Below are positions 5,982 to 14,341 of a DNA stretch of 18,192 nucleotides, piece after piece. The notes below the pieces were generated by a model that ran no database searches, was not told where the DNA came from, and saw only the letters and a program-made list of their open reading frames with translations. The stretch lies in the NCBI GenBank assembly GCA_045530725.1, contig JAZSCT010000059.1, forward strand, positions 1-18,192, written 5' to 3'. Every line of letters begins with the position of its first letter. Position 1 is the stretch's first letter. Origin of the DNA: SIG435 sp045530725. GTDB lineage: Bacteria > Bacillota > Clostridia > UMGS1810. Both the position numbers and the translations under genes were made by a program.

Positions 5982-6691
5982 TTCGCCACCTCGATTGCTT
6001 CTTTTATTGAGATAGCCTTTGTATAGTAGGCTTTTCCCACTATTGCACCGTATATATCCATCTTTCTCAGTTCTTCTATATCGCTGAGTGTGGATACACC
6101 GCCTGATGCAATTATGTCTATCTTATATTTCTGACTTAATTCCTTATAGAGTGGAAGATTTGTCCCCTTCATTGCACCATCTTTGGAAATATCGGTACAG
6201 ATAATGGTTTTAACACCAATATTCTGCATTTTTTCTACAAATTCAAAGGCAGAATACTGACTCTTCTCCGTCCACCCCTTAATGGCAACATAGCCGTCCT
6301 TGATATCTATTCCAACAGCAATCATATCGCCGTATTTATCTATAGCAGACTTAAGGAACTCTTCATCTTCAACTGCGGCAGTACCAAGTATTACACGATT
6401 TACGCCGATGGAAGCATATTTATCAATAACCTCCATACTTCTGATTCCACCGCCCACTTCTACAAAAAGATCGATACTGTCCACAATCCTTTTGATTGTA
6501 TCGATATTGGGAGTTTCTCCGCTTTTTGCACCTTCAAGGTCAACAATGTGAATGTATTTCGCGCCGCTTGACTTAAAGTCTTCTGCTATCTCCCAGGGTT
6601 TGTCTGAATAAACCGTCATATTGTTGTAATCGCCTTTATAAAGCCTTACTGCTTTTTTGTCATACAAATCTATGGCAGGAAAAATTTCCAT
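5978..6691 (-). CDS. hisA: ProFAR isomerase (phosphoribosylformimino-AICAR-P isomerase)
   Basis: 237 residues from ATG 6691. GAAAGGA lies about 9 nt upstream, and the protein then begins MEIFPAIDLYDKKAVRLYKG as is normal for HisA. A TTG at 6709 in the same frame is less likely because the SD would lie inside the gene. HisA opens the ribose ring of ProFAR in an Amadori rearrangement. The catalytic aspartates are Asp8 (PAIDLY) and Asp129 (VGIDIKDG); VGGGIRS (79-85) and ASGGVS are the two phosphate-binding loops typical of the half-barrel repeat. It overlaps hisF by 4 nt. Confidence 0.96.
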   Translation of the reverse strand: MEIFPAIDLYDKKAVRLYKGDYNNMTVYSDKPWEIAEDFKSSGAKYIHIVDLEGAKSGETPNIDTIKRIVDSIDLFVEVGGGIRSMEVIDKYASIGVNRVILGTAAVEDEEFLKSAIDKYGDMIAVGIDIKDGYVAIKGWTEKSQYSAFEFVEKMQNIGVKTIICTDISKDGAMKGTNLPLYKELSQKYKIDIIASGGVSTLSDIEELRKMDIYGAIVGKAYYTKAISIKEAIEVAK

Positions 6692-6723
6692 AATATAAAT
6701 TCCTTTCAAAATCTTTTGTTGTA

Positions 6724-7332
6724 TTATAATTCACAAAACGCCTTAAGTATCTTAAGCCCCGTATCGCCGCTTTTTTCAGGATGGAACTGACAACCATATA
6801 CATTGCCACTCTCAACTGAGGCTGTAAGGTCTGCTCCGTATTCACTTACGGCACTTACACTTTCCTCACAGTCCGCACCGTAAAAGGAATGGACAAAGTA
6901 AACAAAATCACCGTCATTTAAGTATTTGAACAACTTTGAATCCTTCTTGAACTTAAGTGAATTCCATCCGATGTGGGGGATTTTTAGGTTCTTTGGAATC
7001 ACATCGGAAATAGGTCTTACTTCCCCTTTGATAAGTCCAAGACCTTCGTGCTCTCCATACTCATATCCTTTGTCGAAAAGAAGTTGCATACCAAGACAGA
7101 TACCCATAATGGGTTTGCCTGTTTTGCTTAAATCTTTTACAAAATCAAAGAGTCCGCTTTCCTTAAGTTTGTCTGCAGCATCACCAAATGCACCAACTCC
7201 CGGAAGTATTACTCTGTCTGCATTAAGAAGTACATCTTTGTCACCTGTCACAATGGCTTTTTCGCCGATTTTTTCAAATGAACTTTTGAGCGAAAAGAGG
7301 TTACCTACACCGTAATCAATAATCGCTATCAT
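6724..7332 (-). CDS. hisH: Imidazole glycerol phosphate synthase, glutaminase subunit
   Basis: 202 residues from ATG 7332, which shares its A with the hisB stop (TGATG); AAAGGGGG lies 8 nt upstream. A TTG codon just before (7335) is in frame but less likely. HisH is a class I glutamine amidotransferase that feeds ammonia through the HisF barrel. The catalytic triad is Cys79 (GICLGMQ), His184 and Glu186 (CQFHPEKSG), with the oxyanion loop PGVGAFG at 44-50. It is separated from hisA by about 30 nt. Confidence 0.96.
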   Translation of the reverse strand: MIAIIDYGVGNLFSLKSSFEKIGEKAIVTGDKDVLLNADRVILPGVGAFGDAADKLKESGLFDFVKDLSKTGKPIMGICLGMQLLFDKGYEYGEHEGLGLIKGEVRPISDVIPKNLKIPHIGWNSLKFKKDSKLFKYLNDGDFVYFVHSFYGADCEESVSAVSEYGADLTASVESGNVYGCQFHPEKSGDTGLKILKAFCEL

Positions 7333-7919
7333 CAAAGTACCCCCTTTGTGGAAGGGATTTCATTTTTTGCAAGGGGATCTTCGTTTATTGCCTGTCTGAT
7401 ACTTCTTGCAACAGACTTAAATGCCCCTTCGATAATGTGATGGGAATTGTCCCCGTCTATCATTTTAATGTGAAGAGTACACTCTGCGTTTCTTACAAAG
7501 CCTAAGAAGAACTCTTCCACAAGTTCAGTATCGAAATCCCCTACTTTTTCTGTAGGGATATCCATATCATAACGAAGATGTGCTCTTCCTGATAAATCAA
7601 CAGCAGTAAGGATAAGTGCTTCATCCATAGGAAGTATCATATGACCGTAACGGTTGATACCCTTTTTGTCACCTACTGCTTCCTTCAATGCAAGTCCAAG
7701 ACAAATGCCGATATCTTCTACTGTGTGATGATAATCAACTTCTGTATCTCCATTGCACACTACACTAAGTCCGCACTTTGAATGTGATGCGAAAAGTGTC
7801 AGCATATGGTCTAAAAATCCGCATCCCGTATCAATACTTACTTCACTTTTGTCGTCAAGGTTAAGTGTAAGAGAGATTTTTGTCTCTTTTGTATCTCTTT
7901 TTATTTCTGCTTTTCTCAT
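7332..7919 (-). CDS. hisB: Imidazoleglycerol-phosphate dehydratase (monofunctional)
   Basis: 195 residues, the length of the monofunctional dehydratase. There is no N-terminal phosphatase domain as in enterobacterial HisB. The duplicated metal-binding motifs are visible: GFLDHML (34-40), HHTVEDIG (64-71) and HHIIEGAFK (160-168), which bind two manganese ions. It makes imidazole acetol phosphate, the substrate of HisC. The ATG at 7919 has AAGG 9-10 nt upstream. It sits 15 nt after hisC, and its stop overlaps the hisH start. Confidence 0.97.
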   Translation of the reverse strand: MRKAEIKRDTKETKISLTLNLDDKSEVSIDTGCGFLDHMLTLFASHSKCGLSVVCNGDTEVDYHHTVEDIGICLGLALKEAVGDKKGINRYGHMILPMDEALILTAVDLSGRAHLRYDMDIPTEKVGDFDTELVEEFFLGFVRNAECTLHIKMIDGDNSHHIIEGAFKSVARSIRQAINEDPLAKNEIPSTKGVL

Positions 7920-7934
7920 AGTATCATACCTTTT

Positions 7935-8987
7935 TTAAATTATATTTTTAAGTTCATCAATCATCTTTTTCATCTGGTCCATAGTTCCTATGGTAATACG
8001 GTTGTATTCTCTAATTCTTTCTTTGTCAAAGTGACGGACAAGAATGCCTGATTCTCTTAGTTTACGGTATATATATTCTCCGCTTTTTTCATTATGCTTT
8101 GCAAAAATGAAGTTTGTCTTTGAATCAGGAATACTGAAACCTAGTTTTGTAAGTTCATTTATTGTAAATTCCCTTGTGTTTATGATTTCTCTGATATTTT
8201 TCTTTGTGTATTCCTCGTCGCAAAGCACACCATATCCTACAAGCATAGTCATCATATTCACATTGTATGGATTGGTGGAATATTTGATGGTATTAAGATC
8301 ATTTATAAGACCTTCACACGCCACACCGAAACCAAGCCTTGCACCCGCAAATGAACGGGATTTGGAGAATGTCTGTGTGACTAAAAGATTATCATATTTG
8401 TCTATAAGCCCCACGGCACTTTCTCCGCCAAAATCCACATATGCTTCATCTATTATCACTATATTATCGGGATTTGACTTAACAATCCTTTCTATATCCG
8501 AAAGAGGCAGGGAAATGCCCGTAGGAGCATTGGGATTTGCTATGACGATATTCTTGTTTATTCCTATGTAATCTTCGGGATCAATGGAAAAATCATCCTT
8601 TAAAGGAATTTCTTCGTATGGAATATTGTTAAGTTCTGCAAACACAGGATAAAAACCATATGTAATATCAGGAAAAACGATAGGATAATCCTTGTCACAG
8701 AATGCCATAAAAGCAAAGTTCAGTATTTCGTCCGAGCCATTGGTACAAAGTACCTGAGATGGTTTCACACCTAGTATCTCTGAAAGTTTGTTGTGAAGAA
8801 TCTTACATTCAGGATCGGAATAAAGGTTAAGTTTCATCATCGCCTTCTTTCCTTCTTCAAAGGATTTCTCTGAAGGAGGATAAGGGGATTCGTTTGTATT
8901 AAGTTTTATGAGATTGTCTATCTTTGGTTGTTCCCCGGGAGTATAGGGAGTAAGCCCTTTGTACTTCGAAGAAAAAAATCTGCTCAT
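7935..8987 (-). CDS. hisC: Histidinol-phosphate aminotransferase
   Basis: 350 residues, a fold-type I PLP aminotransferase. Lys209 in TFSKSRSFAGARLGFG is the PLP lysine; NPNAPTG (151-157) and DEAYVDF (180-186) bind the cofactor; the N-terminal LNTNESPY (29-36) is typical of the HisC family. It transfers the amino group of glutamate to imidazole acetol phosphate. AAAGGAG lies 11 nt before ATG 8987. HisC-type enzymes sometimes also act on aromatic amino acids, but the location inside a complete his cluster makes the histidine role clear. Confidence 0.95.
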   Translation of the reverse strand: MSRFFSSKYKGLTPYTPGEQPKIDNLIKLNTNESPYPPSEKSFEEGKKAMMKLNLYSDPECKILHNKLSEILGVKPSQVLCTNGSDEILNFAFMAFCDKDYPIVFPDITYGFYPVFAELNNIPYEEIPLKDDFSIDPEDYIGINKNIVIANPNAPTGISLPLSDIERIVKSNPDNIVIIDEAYVDFGGESAVGLIDKYDNLLVTQTFSKSRSFAGARLGFGVACEGLINDLNTIKYSTNPYNVNMMTMLVGYGVLCDEEYTKKNIREIINTREFTINELTKLGFSIPDSKTNFIFAKHNEKSGEYIYRKLRESGILVRHFDKERIREYNRITIGTMDQMKKMIDELKNII

Positions 8988-9018
8988 TTGTATGACAACT
9001 CCTTTTGTGTATAGATTT

Positions 9019-10296
9019 TTATATCTCCTCTAGCCTTATTACAGCACTCTTTGCGTGTGCAGTAAGTCCCTCTTTTGTTGCAAAATATTCCACATCATAT
9101 GCAATATCTTTCAATGCTTCTTTTGTATAATAAGTGTATTGTGTTTTCTTTACGAAATCATCAACTGACAGCGGACTTGAAAACTTTGCAGTACCGCTTG
9201 TAGGAAGTGTGTGATTTGGTCCTGCCATGTAGTCGCCAAGTGCCTCAGGGCAGTTTCTACCCATAAATATACTTCCCGCGTGACGGATTTTGTCAAGATA
9301 ATCAAAGGGATTATCTACACAAAGTTCAAGATGTTCAGGTGCAATTTCGTTTGAAATATCTATTGCAGAATCTAAATCATCGCACACTATTATCTTGCCG
9401 TTGTTATCTATTGATGCTCTTGCTATGTCAGAACGGAGAAGTTCGGGAATCTGCTTTTCTATCTCCCCCGAAACTTTCAGGGCGAATTCATATGAATCAG
9501 TCACAAGAACTGCACTTGCCATTACGTCGTGCTCTGCCTGAGAAAGAAGGTCTGCCGCAGCATACCTCGGATTTGTCTTGTCGTCTGCCACAATGAGTAT
9601 CTCACTTGGTCCTGCAATCATATCGATAGATACTTTTCCGAAGACCTGTTTTTTTGCTTCTGCTACAAATTTATTCCCCGGTCCTACTATCTTATCTACT
9701 TTCGGTACAGATTCAGTACCGTAAGCAAGGGCTGCGATTGCCTGAGCACCGCCTGTTTTGATAATGGTATCAACACCTGCTATGTATGCTGCCGCAAGGA
9801 TAACCGGATTTACCTTTCCGTCACTCATAGGAGGAGTCACCATAACAACTTCCTTTACCCCTGCAATCTTTGCAGGGATAGAATCCATAAGAACTGTGGA
9901 AGGATATGCGGCAGTACCGCCCGGTACATAAAGACCTGCCCTGTCAACAGGGATTATCTTCTGACCTGTAACCACACCATTTTGTTCATTCATAATAAAA
10001 CTTGTTCTCACCTGTTTCTGATGGAACATACGGATATTTTCTGCTGCTCTTTTAAGAATCCTTATGAATTCGTCATCCACAGACTTGACTGCTTCTTCAA
10101 TTTCTTCTTTTGTAACAACAAGGCTGTCAAGTTTTGCCTTGTCAAATTTCTCTGCATATTTCTTAAGAGCATTGTCACCGTTTTCTCTTACATCAGAGAT
10201 GATACCTGATACAATTTCTTCTACGTTATCTGTATCAACTGCTCTTTCAAAGATCTCCTGATTGTCAATCTCGCCATATTTAAGTATCTTTATCAT
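9019..10296 (-). CDS. hisD: Histidinol dehydrogenase
   Basis: 425 residues, full length. It oxidises histidinol to histidine in two NAD-dependent steps with a zinc ion. By family alignment the zinc ligands are Gln253, His256 (SQAEHDV), Asp355 (ALGDYMAGPNH) and His414 (LTAHAKS), and the acid/base pair is Glu321-His322 (APEHLEL). The NAD-domain motif VDRAGLYVPGG (117-127) is also clear. The start is 2 nt after the hisG stop, with GGAG inside the hisG end, so coupling is likely. Confidence 0.97.
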   Translation of the reverse strand: MIKILKYGEIDNQEIFERAVDTDNVEEIVSGIISDVRENGDNALKKYAEKFDKAKLDSLVVTKEEIEEAVKSVDDEFIRILKRAAENIRMFHQKQVRTSFIMNEQNGVVTGQKIIPVDRAGLYVPGGTAAYPSTVLMDSIPAKIAGVKEVVMVTPPMSDGKVNPVILAAAYIAGVDTIIKTGGAQAIAALAYGTESVPKVDKIVGPGNKFVAEAKKQVFGKVSIDMIAGPSEILIVADDKTNPRYAAADLLSQAEHDVMASAVLVTDSYEFALKVSGEIEKQIPELLRSDIARASIDNNGKIIVCDDLDSAIDISNEIAPEHLELCVDNPFDYLDKIRHAGSIFMGRNCPEALGDYMAGPNHTLPTSGTAKFSSPLSVDDFVKKTQYTYYTKEALKDIAYDVEYFATKEGLTAHAKSAVIRLEEI

Positions 10297-10298
10297 TG

Positions 10299-10931
10299 TT
10301 AGTTTTCTCCTTCACAAATCTGCTTTGTAAGGTCATTTGTAAGCCTTCTTATTTCCTGTTCCTTAAACTTATAATTTGCCTTGTTTGCAATAAGACGTGC
10401 ACTTATAGGTACGATTGTATCAAATACCTCAAGGTTGTTTTCTTTAAGGGTTGTACCTGTTTCAACAATATCAACGATAACATCCGACAGTCCCAGTATG
10501 GGTGCAATCTCTATAGAACCGTTAAGATGGATGATATCTATATCTCTTCCCTTTTTGGAATAGAAATTCTTGGCAATATTCTGAAACTTGGTTGCTACCT
10601 TAAGAGTTGATCTGGTATCATCCCTGAAGTCTTTCTTAGCGGCAACTGCCATTCTGCATTTGCCGATGTCAAGATCAATAAGTTCATATACATCAGGTTC
10701 ATACTCAAGGAGTATATCCTTGCCGCAAACACCTATATCAGCGGCACCTCTCTCTACATATATAGCCACATCCGATGGCTTCACCCAGAAATATCTTACA
10801 CACTTTTCTTCATTCTCGAATATAAGTTTTCTGTTGTTTTCCTTGATAGAGGGACATTCAAAACCTGCTTTTTCAAACATATCATAGACCTTTTGTCCCA
10901 GTCTTCCTTTGGGAAGAGCCACATTAAGCAT
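10299..10931 (-). CDS. hisG: ATP phosphoribosyltransferase, short form catalytic subunit
   Basis: 210 residues from ATG 10931, overlapping the end of hisZ by 8 nt. The short HisG lacks the C-terminal ACT-like regulatory domain and needs HisZ to work. It joins ATP to PRPP, the committed step of the pathway. Visible are ALPKGRLG (5-12), ERGAADIGVCGKD (60-72) and the PRPP loop DVIVDIVETGTTL (150-162). A TTG at 10940 with GAGGGG 9 nt upstream is an alternative start adding three residues; the ATG gives the usual N-terminus of the family, so I prefer it, but the SD better fits the TTG. Confidence 0.94.
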   Translation of the reverse strand: MLNVALPKGRLGQKVYDMFEKAGFECPSIKENNRKLIFENEEKCVRYFWVKPSDVAIYVERGAADIGVCGKDILLEYEPDVYELIDLDIGKCRMAVAAKKDFRDDTRSTLKVATKFQNIAKNFYSKKGRDIDIIHLNGSIEIAPILGLSDVIVDIVETGTTLKENNLEVFDTIVPISARLIANKANYKFKEQEIRRLTNDLTKQICEGEN

Positions 10932-12042
10932 TGTTTTCAATAATCTCAACCCCTCTCTCGTTTTGTCTTAATAACTGTTTGTATTTAATATCTGATGAAA
11001 TTTCTTTAAGACAAATCACACTTTTGTCTGCGGATGTAAGCATCTTTACTGCATCGTTAAGTGCATTTATATCCGATTTTTCATCGTAGAGAATCACAGT
11101 ATCCACATCGTATTCTTCGACTTTTTCCTGATATCTCTCAAGAAGATCAAGATAAAGTGCAAAGCCGATTGCCTTGGAATTCTTTTTCATCTTCTTCATA
11201 AGATTGTCATACTGACCACCTGAAAGAATCCAGGTGGAAATACCTTTGATAAATCCTTTGAATGCAAATCCGTTGTAATAGTTTGCATCAGACACAACAG
11301 AAAAATCTATTCTCAGGTTATCCTTGTACCCTGCTGATGAAAGCAGATTTACAATGGTTTCAAGTTGTGTTATGGAATCGGAATCCCCGAGAATGTTTCT
11401 TATATCTTCAATAACCTTGTCCACATCACCGTATAGGGAAACAAGTTTCTTAAGTTTGTCACAGAATGAAGTATCTATGCCGTAGTTTTTGCACACAAGG
11501 TCGATTCCGTGAGTATTTTTCTCTCCGATACACTTGATAATTTCTTTTCTTGGTTTTGAGTCTATTTCTGCTTTGTCAAAAAGTTCATAGACTATATCCA
11601 TATCGGATATATCAAGCACATAATCTTCACTTATACCCTTGAGGCTTTCCATAGCAAGCATAATTACTTCATATATGCAATATGTATCCACATCGCCGAT
11701 ACATTCAAGTCCAACCTGCATAAGTTCTCTGAAAGACTCTGTACCCTTGCTCACTCTATATACATTTTCATCATAAAAAACCTTTGTGACATCTTTCATA
11801 TTGTCATCACAGTTTTTGATGATAGAAAGTGTAACATCGGGCTTAAGTGCCATAAGTTTGCCGTCTGTATCAGTAAATGTGATTACATTTTCTGACACAA
11901 GATAATTTTTGTTTCTTACATACAAATCGTATTCTTCAAACTTACTCATCTTAAACTGTGAGTAGCCGTATTTTTTGTATAATGAACGCATTTTAAAAAT
12001 AGCGATCTCGTCATTTTTGAGAACAGAATAATTGATGTTCAT
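10924..12042 (-). CDS. hisZ: ATP phosphoribosyltransferase regulatory subunit
   Basis: 372 residues. HisZ is a paralogue of histidyl-tRNA synthetase that lacks aminoacylation and the anticodon-binding domain, and forms an octamer with short HisG that senses histidine. The class II core is recognisable: MALKPDVTLSI (64-74), RELMQVGLECIGD (105-117) near motif 2, and AIGFALYLDLL in the C-terminal half. A true HisRS would be over 400 residues with an anticodon domain. Its ATG shares a base with the hisR-like stop (TAATG), with GGAGG 7 nt upstream, and its end overlaps hisG, in line with a HisZ-HisG complex. Confidence 0.93.
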   Translation of the reverse strand: MNINYSVLKNDEIAIFKMRSLYKKYGYSQFKMSKFEEYDLYVRNKNYLVSENVITFTDTDGKLMALKPDVTLSIIKNCDDNMKDVTKVFYDENVYRVSKGTESFRELMQVGLECIGDVDTYCIYEVIMLAMESLKGISEDYVLDISDMDIVYELFDKAEIDSKPRKEIIKCIGEKNTHGIDLVCKNYGIDTSFCDKLKKLVSLYGDVDKVIEDIRNILGDSDSITQLETIVNLLSSAGYKDNLRIDFSVVSDANYYNGFAFKGFIKGISTWILSGGQYDNLMKKMKKNSKAIGFALYLDLLERYQEKVEEYDVDTVILYDEKSDINALNDAVKMLTSADKSVICLKEISSDIKYKQLLRQNERGVEIIENNA

Positions 12043-12338
12043 TACTTTTCCTCCGTGGTATTGATTTTGTCAAGGACATTTCTGTATCCGCCGCTTCCGT
12101 AAACAAGGCATCTGTTCACTCTGCTGATAGTTGCTGTACTTGCACCTGTCTTTTCGCATATTTCGTTATAACTTTTGCCCTTATCAAGCATCATTGCCAC
12201 TTCGATTCGCTGACAGATATCCTGAAGTTCCTTTACTGTGAATATATCCTCAAAGAAGTCCTTGCACTCATCCTGAGATTCAAGACTGAGAACTGCTTTA
12301 TAGAAGTTTTCTGTTTTGTTAAAATCAAATTTTTTCAT
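12042..12338 (-). CDS. hisR: TrpR-family (YerC/YecD-type) regulator, likely histidine repressor HisR
   Basis: 98 residues, the size of TrpR/YerC proteins. An all-helical dimer is expected; the helix-turn-helix is at about 54-78 (KSYNEICEKTGASTATISRV), with FTVKELQDICQRIEVAMML (33-51) just before it, as in this family. TrpR-family proteins at the head of Gram-positive his operons have been proposed as histidine-responsive repressors called HisR. Here it is the first gene, 1 nt coupled to hisZ, and a promoter with an inverted 13-mer pair lies directly upstream, so autoregulation is likely. The family is clear; the ligand and target are inferred. Confidence 0.85.
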   Translation of the reverse strand: MKKFDFNKTENFYKAVLSLESQDECKDFFEDIFTVKELQDICQRIEVAMMLDKGKSYNEICEKTGASTATISRVNRCLVYGSGGYRNVLDKINTTEEK

Positions 12339-12360
12339 AGAAATACCGCCTTTCGCTTTA

Positions 12361-12423
12361 GCACTTTACTATGTTAACACAATAAAACAAGAAAGTCAAC
12401 CTCATTTTGGTATAATAAAGTAC
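12361..12423. promoter_or_regulatory. Candidate HisR operator: inverted pair of 13-mers flanking the his promoter
   Basis: Plus strand 12411-12423 reads TATAATAAAGTAC. The minus strand over 12361-12373 reads CATAGTAAAGTGC, matching at 10 of 13 positions. One copy lies just upstream of the -35 and the other overlaps the -10 and start site, a layout suited to repression. The perfect palindrome TGTTAACA (12372-12379) between them is another candidate. Binding by the TrpR-like protein is inferred. Confidence 0.4.
12371..12399 (-). promoter_or_regulatory. Sigma-A promoter of the his operon
   Basis: The minus strand has TTGACT (12394-12399), a 17-nt spacer and TAACAT (12371-12376). The predicted start is near 12364, leaving a leader of only about 25 nt before the ATG at 12338. 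That is too short for a T-box or leader-peptide attenuator, so control by a DNA-binding repressor is more likely. Confidence 0.75.
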
Positions 12424-12475
12424 ATTATATGTAGATAAGGTAAACTTTCTTTATGATTTCGCATATTTAATTAAA

Positions 12476-13000
12476 CTATTTTACATTGATCTGACACATT
12501 TTCATAGTTGTGATTGCCCCATTGTGTGACTCAGGTGTAACACCTGCACAGGCATTTTGCCAGAGGGTGATTTTTACTTCAGGGAAATTTGCCTTTAAGA
12601 TAAGTGCATTTGACACAACACAGATATCAGTACAAAGACCAAGCATCTCAATCTCTATATCAGATGTGTCGTATCTTTCACTTATTATCTCAGGAAGATC
12701 CACCGATCCGAATGTGACCTTTTCTACACTTTCGAATCCTTTTTTATTAAGTGCATCAAGGATTCTTTCATCTATCTCCCACCCATGGGTATCCTTCACA
12801 CAATGAACTACAGGGAGATTGATTCCTTCCAATGTATCGGGATAGTCTTCAAAATGTGTATCATATGTAGCGAAAATATCCCCGTCAAAGTTTTCTATTA
12901 TTTTAACCGCCTCATCTACAATGGACTGTGCTTCTTTTGTACCAAGCGGTCCTGTTATAAAGTCATTTTGCATATCTACAACTATAAGTATTTTTTTCAT
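12476..13000 (-). CDS. pncA: Isochorismatase-fold cysteine hydrolase, probable nicotinamidase
   Basis: 174 residues of the isochorismatase-like hydrolase fold. The catalytic triad is Asp9 (VDMQNDF), Lys94 (KVTFGS) and Cys127 (GLCTDICV). Asp47 and His49 (ATYDTHF) and His66 (VVHCVKD) match the metal-binding residues of nicotinamidases, which favours nicotinamide to nicotinate conversion in NAD salvage over isochorismatase. Other amidases of this fold (ureidoacrylate or N-carbamoylsarcosine hydrolases) are not excluded. It follows the exonuclease gene by 11 nt and is the last gene of its cluster. No clear terminator separates it from the his promoter, so some read-through into his is possible. 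Confidence 0.8.
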   Translation of the reverse strand: MKKILIVVDMQNDFITGPLGTKEAQSIVDEAVKIIENFDGDIFATYDTHFEDYPDTLEGINLPVVHCVKDTHGWEIDERILDALNKKGFESVEKVTFGSVDLPEIISERYDTSDIEIEMLGLCTDICVVSNALILKANFPEVKITLWQNACAGVTPESHNGAITTMKMCQINVK

Positions 13001-13011
13001 ATTATTTTCTC

Positions 13012-13572
13012 CTATCTTTTCTTGACTGTACAGATTTTTTCAAGGTCATACTGACGGACAAAATCTGATGCGTCAATATTCTTTTTAAGATACTCAAGCA
13101 TAATAAGTGCTGCCGCTCTGGCATCACTTCCCGCATTGTGATGATCAAGGTCAAATCCAAGAAGATAGCACATGGTATCAAGTTTGTGATTTGGGAAATC
13201 AGCCATAAGTCTCTTGCCCATTGTACAGGTACAGGCGTAATCCACCTTTGTTTCCCATCTTATCCCATATGCCTTGAGGCACTTGCCAAGTACACTCATA
13301 TCAAACTGCGCATTGTGTGCCATAAGAAGCCCTGATGAAAAGAGTGGCTCTATTTCTTCCCACAATTCACCGAATGTCATCTCATCTTCTACCATATCCG
13401 GCGTGATACCGGTTAGTTCTATATTGAATGAGTCAAACTCACATTCAGGATTTACAAGGTAATATCTTTCTTCGATTATTTCATTGTCCTCTATAACAGA
13501 AATACCTATTGCACTCATTCTGTTGTTGAAGTGATTTGGTGTTTCCACATCAAATACAATAAATCTGTTCAT
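13012..13572 (-). CDS. DnaQ-like DEDDh 3'-5' exonuclease
   Basis: 186 residues, a single exonuclease domain. The DEDDh residues are Asp8 and Glu10 (IVFDVETP), Asp91 (LMAHNAQFDMSVL), His145 and Asp150 (HHNAGSDARAA), which bind two metal ions and the attacking water. It resembles the polymerase III epsilon proofreading domain but no polymerase or BRCT part is attached. Such small proteins may trim DNA or RNA ends; the substrate cannot be told from sequence. It sits between tauE and the nicotinamidase-like gene with short gaps, suggesting one transcript. Confidence 0.88.
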   Translation of the reverse strand: MNRFIVFDVETPNHFNNRMSAIGISVIEDNEIIEERYYLVNPECEFDSFNIELTGITPDMVEDEMTFGELWEEIEPLFSSGLLMAHNAQFDMSVLGKCLKAYGIRWETKVDYACTCTMGKRLMADFPNHKLDTMCYLLGFDLDHHNAGSDARAAALIMLEYLKKNIDASDFVRQYDLEKICTVKKR

Positions 13573-13594
13573 TTTTATCTTCCGTTTCTATAAT

Positions 13595-14323
13595 TTAAAA
13601 TATCATTATTATTCCGCATACAATCATACAGATATACACAACCCTCTTAAGGCTTTGGTCATTAAGTTTATAAAAGACTTTTTTGCCAACAAAGTTTCCT
13701 GTCATACATCCTGTAAATCCTACCAAAGCATATACAAGAACCTCACCTGTTATAATACCGTTAAAGAGTCTCACCAAGGTAGAATAAACACCTGTAAGAC
13801 TGAAATAAAACTGAGTGGATGCAAAATATATAACATTGTCTGAAAGTGAATTCATAAGATAAAGCACTATCGGTGGACCGCCTGTAGAAAAAAGCCCCGT
13901 CAGTAAGCCGCCAAGTCCGCCTGCCGCAAAGCCGTTTGTAAAAGTGGTTTTTATCTTCACTTTGTCATTAAAGAACAAAAAGTAAATACTTAAAAGTATC
14001 AGTACCATTCCAAGAAGTTTCTTGAAGAAATTTCCCGAAATCATAACGGAAAACTTAACCGCAAGAGGTATCATAATCAACGCCCCCATAAGCAAAGGTA
14101 TAATCTTCTTAAAAGGGATATGCTTTCTGTACGTGAATGCATTGTACGAGGATGCGGCACAGGATACAAGAGTGGATACTGCGGCTGCAGCGGTGTGTTC
14201 TGTCATTATATAAGGAAAGAACAGCATAACAAAAATGCCGAATCCAAATCCTGTCACTCTTTGTATAAATCCGCCAAATGATGAAACTGTGAGCACCATA
14301 AGGGCACTTATTATATCTGTCAT
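13595..14323 (-). CDS. TauE/SafE family membrane permease
   Basis: 242 residues, almost entirely hydrophobic, with about seven or eight predicted membrane segments. The family is built as two similar halves; the matching motifs are GFIQRVTGFGFGIFVM (18-33) near the N-terminus and GLLTGLFSTGGPPIVLYL in the second half. Members export or import small sulfur-containing or organic anions such as sulfite, sulfoacetate or taurine-derived products. The substrate here is unknown; cysK in the next gene block hints at sulfur metabolism but is not evidence. AAGGAG lies about 10 nt before ATG 14323. The start follows the SGNH hydrolase relic directly. Confidence 0.87.
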   Translation of the reverse strand: MTDIISALMVLTVSSFGGFIQRVTGFGFGIFVMLFFPYIMTEHTAAAAVSTLVSCAASSYNAFTYRKHIPFKKIIPLLMGALIMIPLAVKFSVMISGNFFKKLLGMVLILLSIYFLFFNDKVKIKTTFTNGFAAGGLGGLLTGLFSTGGPPIVLYLMNSLSDNVIYFASTQFYFSLTGVYSTLVRLFNGIITGEVLVYALVGFTGCMTGNFVGKKVFYKLNDQSLKRVVYICMIVCGIIMIF

Positions 14324-14341
14324 GTTTTTATATCTCCTTTA

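Noticed and set aside
9529..10209. Rightward open frame of 226 codons opposite hisD
   Set aside because: Cys- and Tyr-rich nonsense composition, opposite an unmistakable hisD with all catalytic residues.
10924..12042. HisZ gene as a histidyl-tRNA synthetase
   Set aside because: Too short, no anticodon-binding domain, and overlapping a short hisG, which requires HisZ.
12411..12416. TATAAT on the plus strand as a rightward promoter
   Set aside because: No -35 element at the right distance and no rightward gene downstream.
12339..12475. T-box or his leader-peptide attenuator before the his operon
   Set aside because: The predicted leader is only about 25 nt, with no T-box bulge sequence, no run of histidine codons and no terminator.
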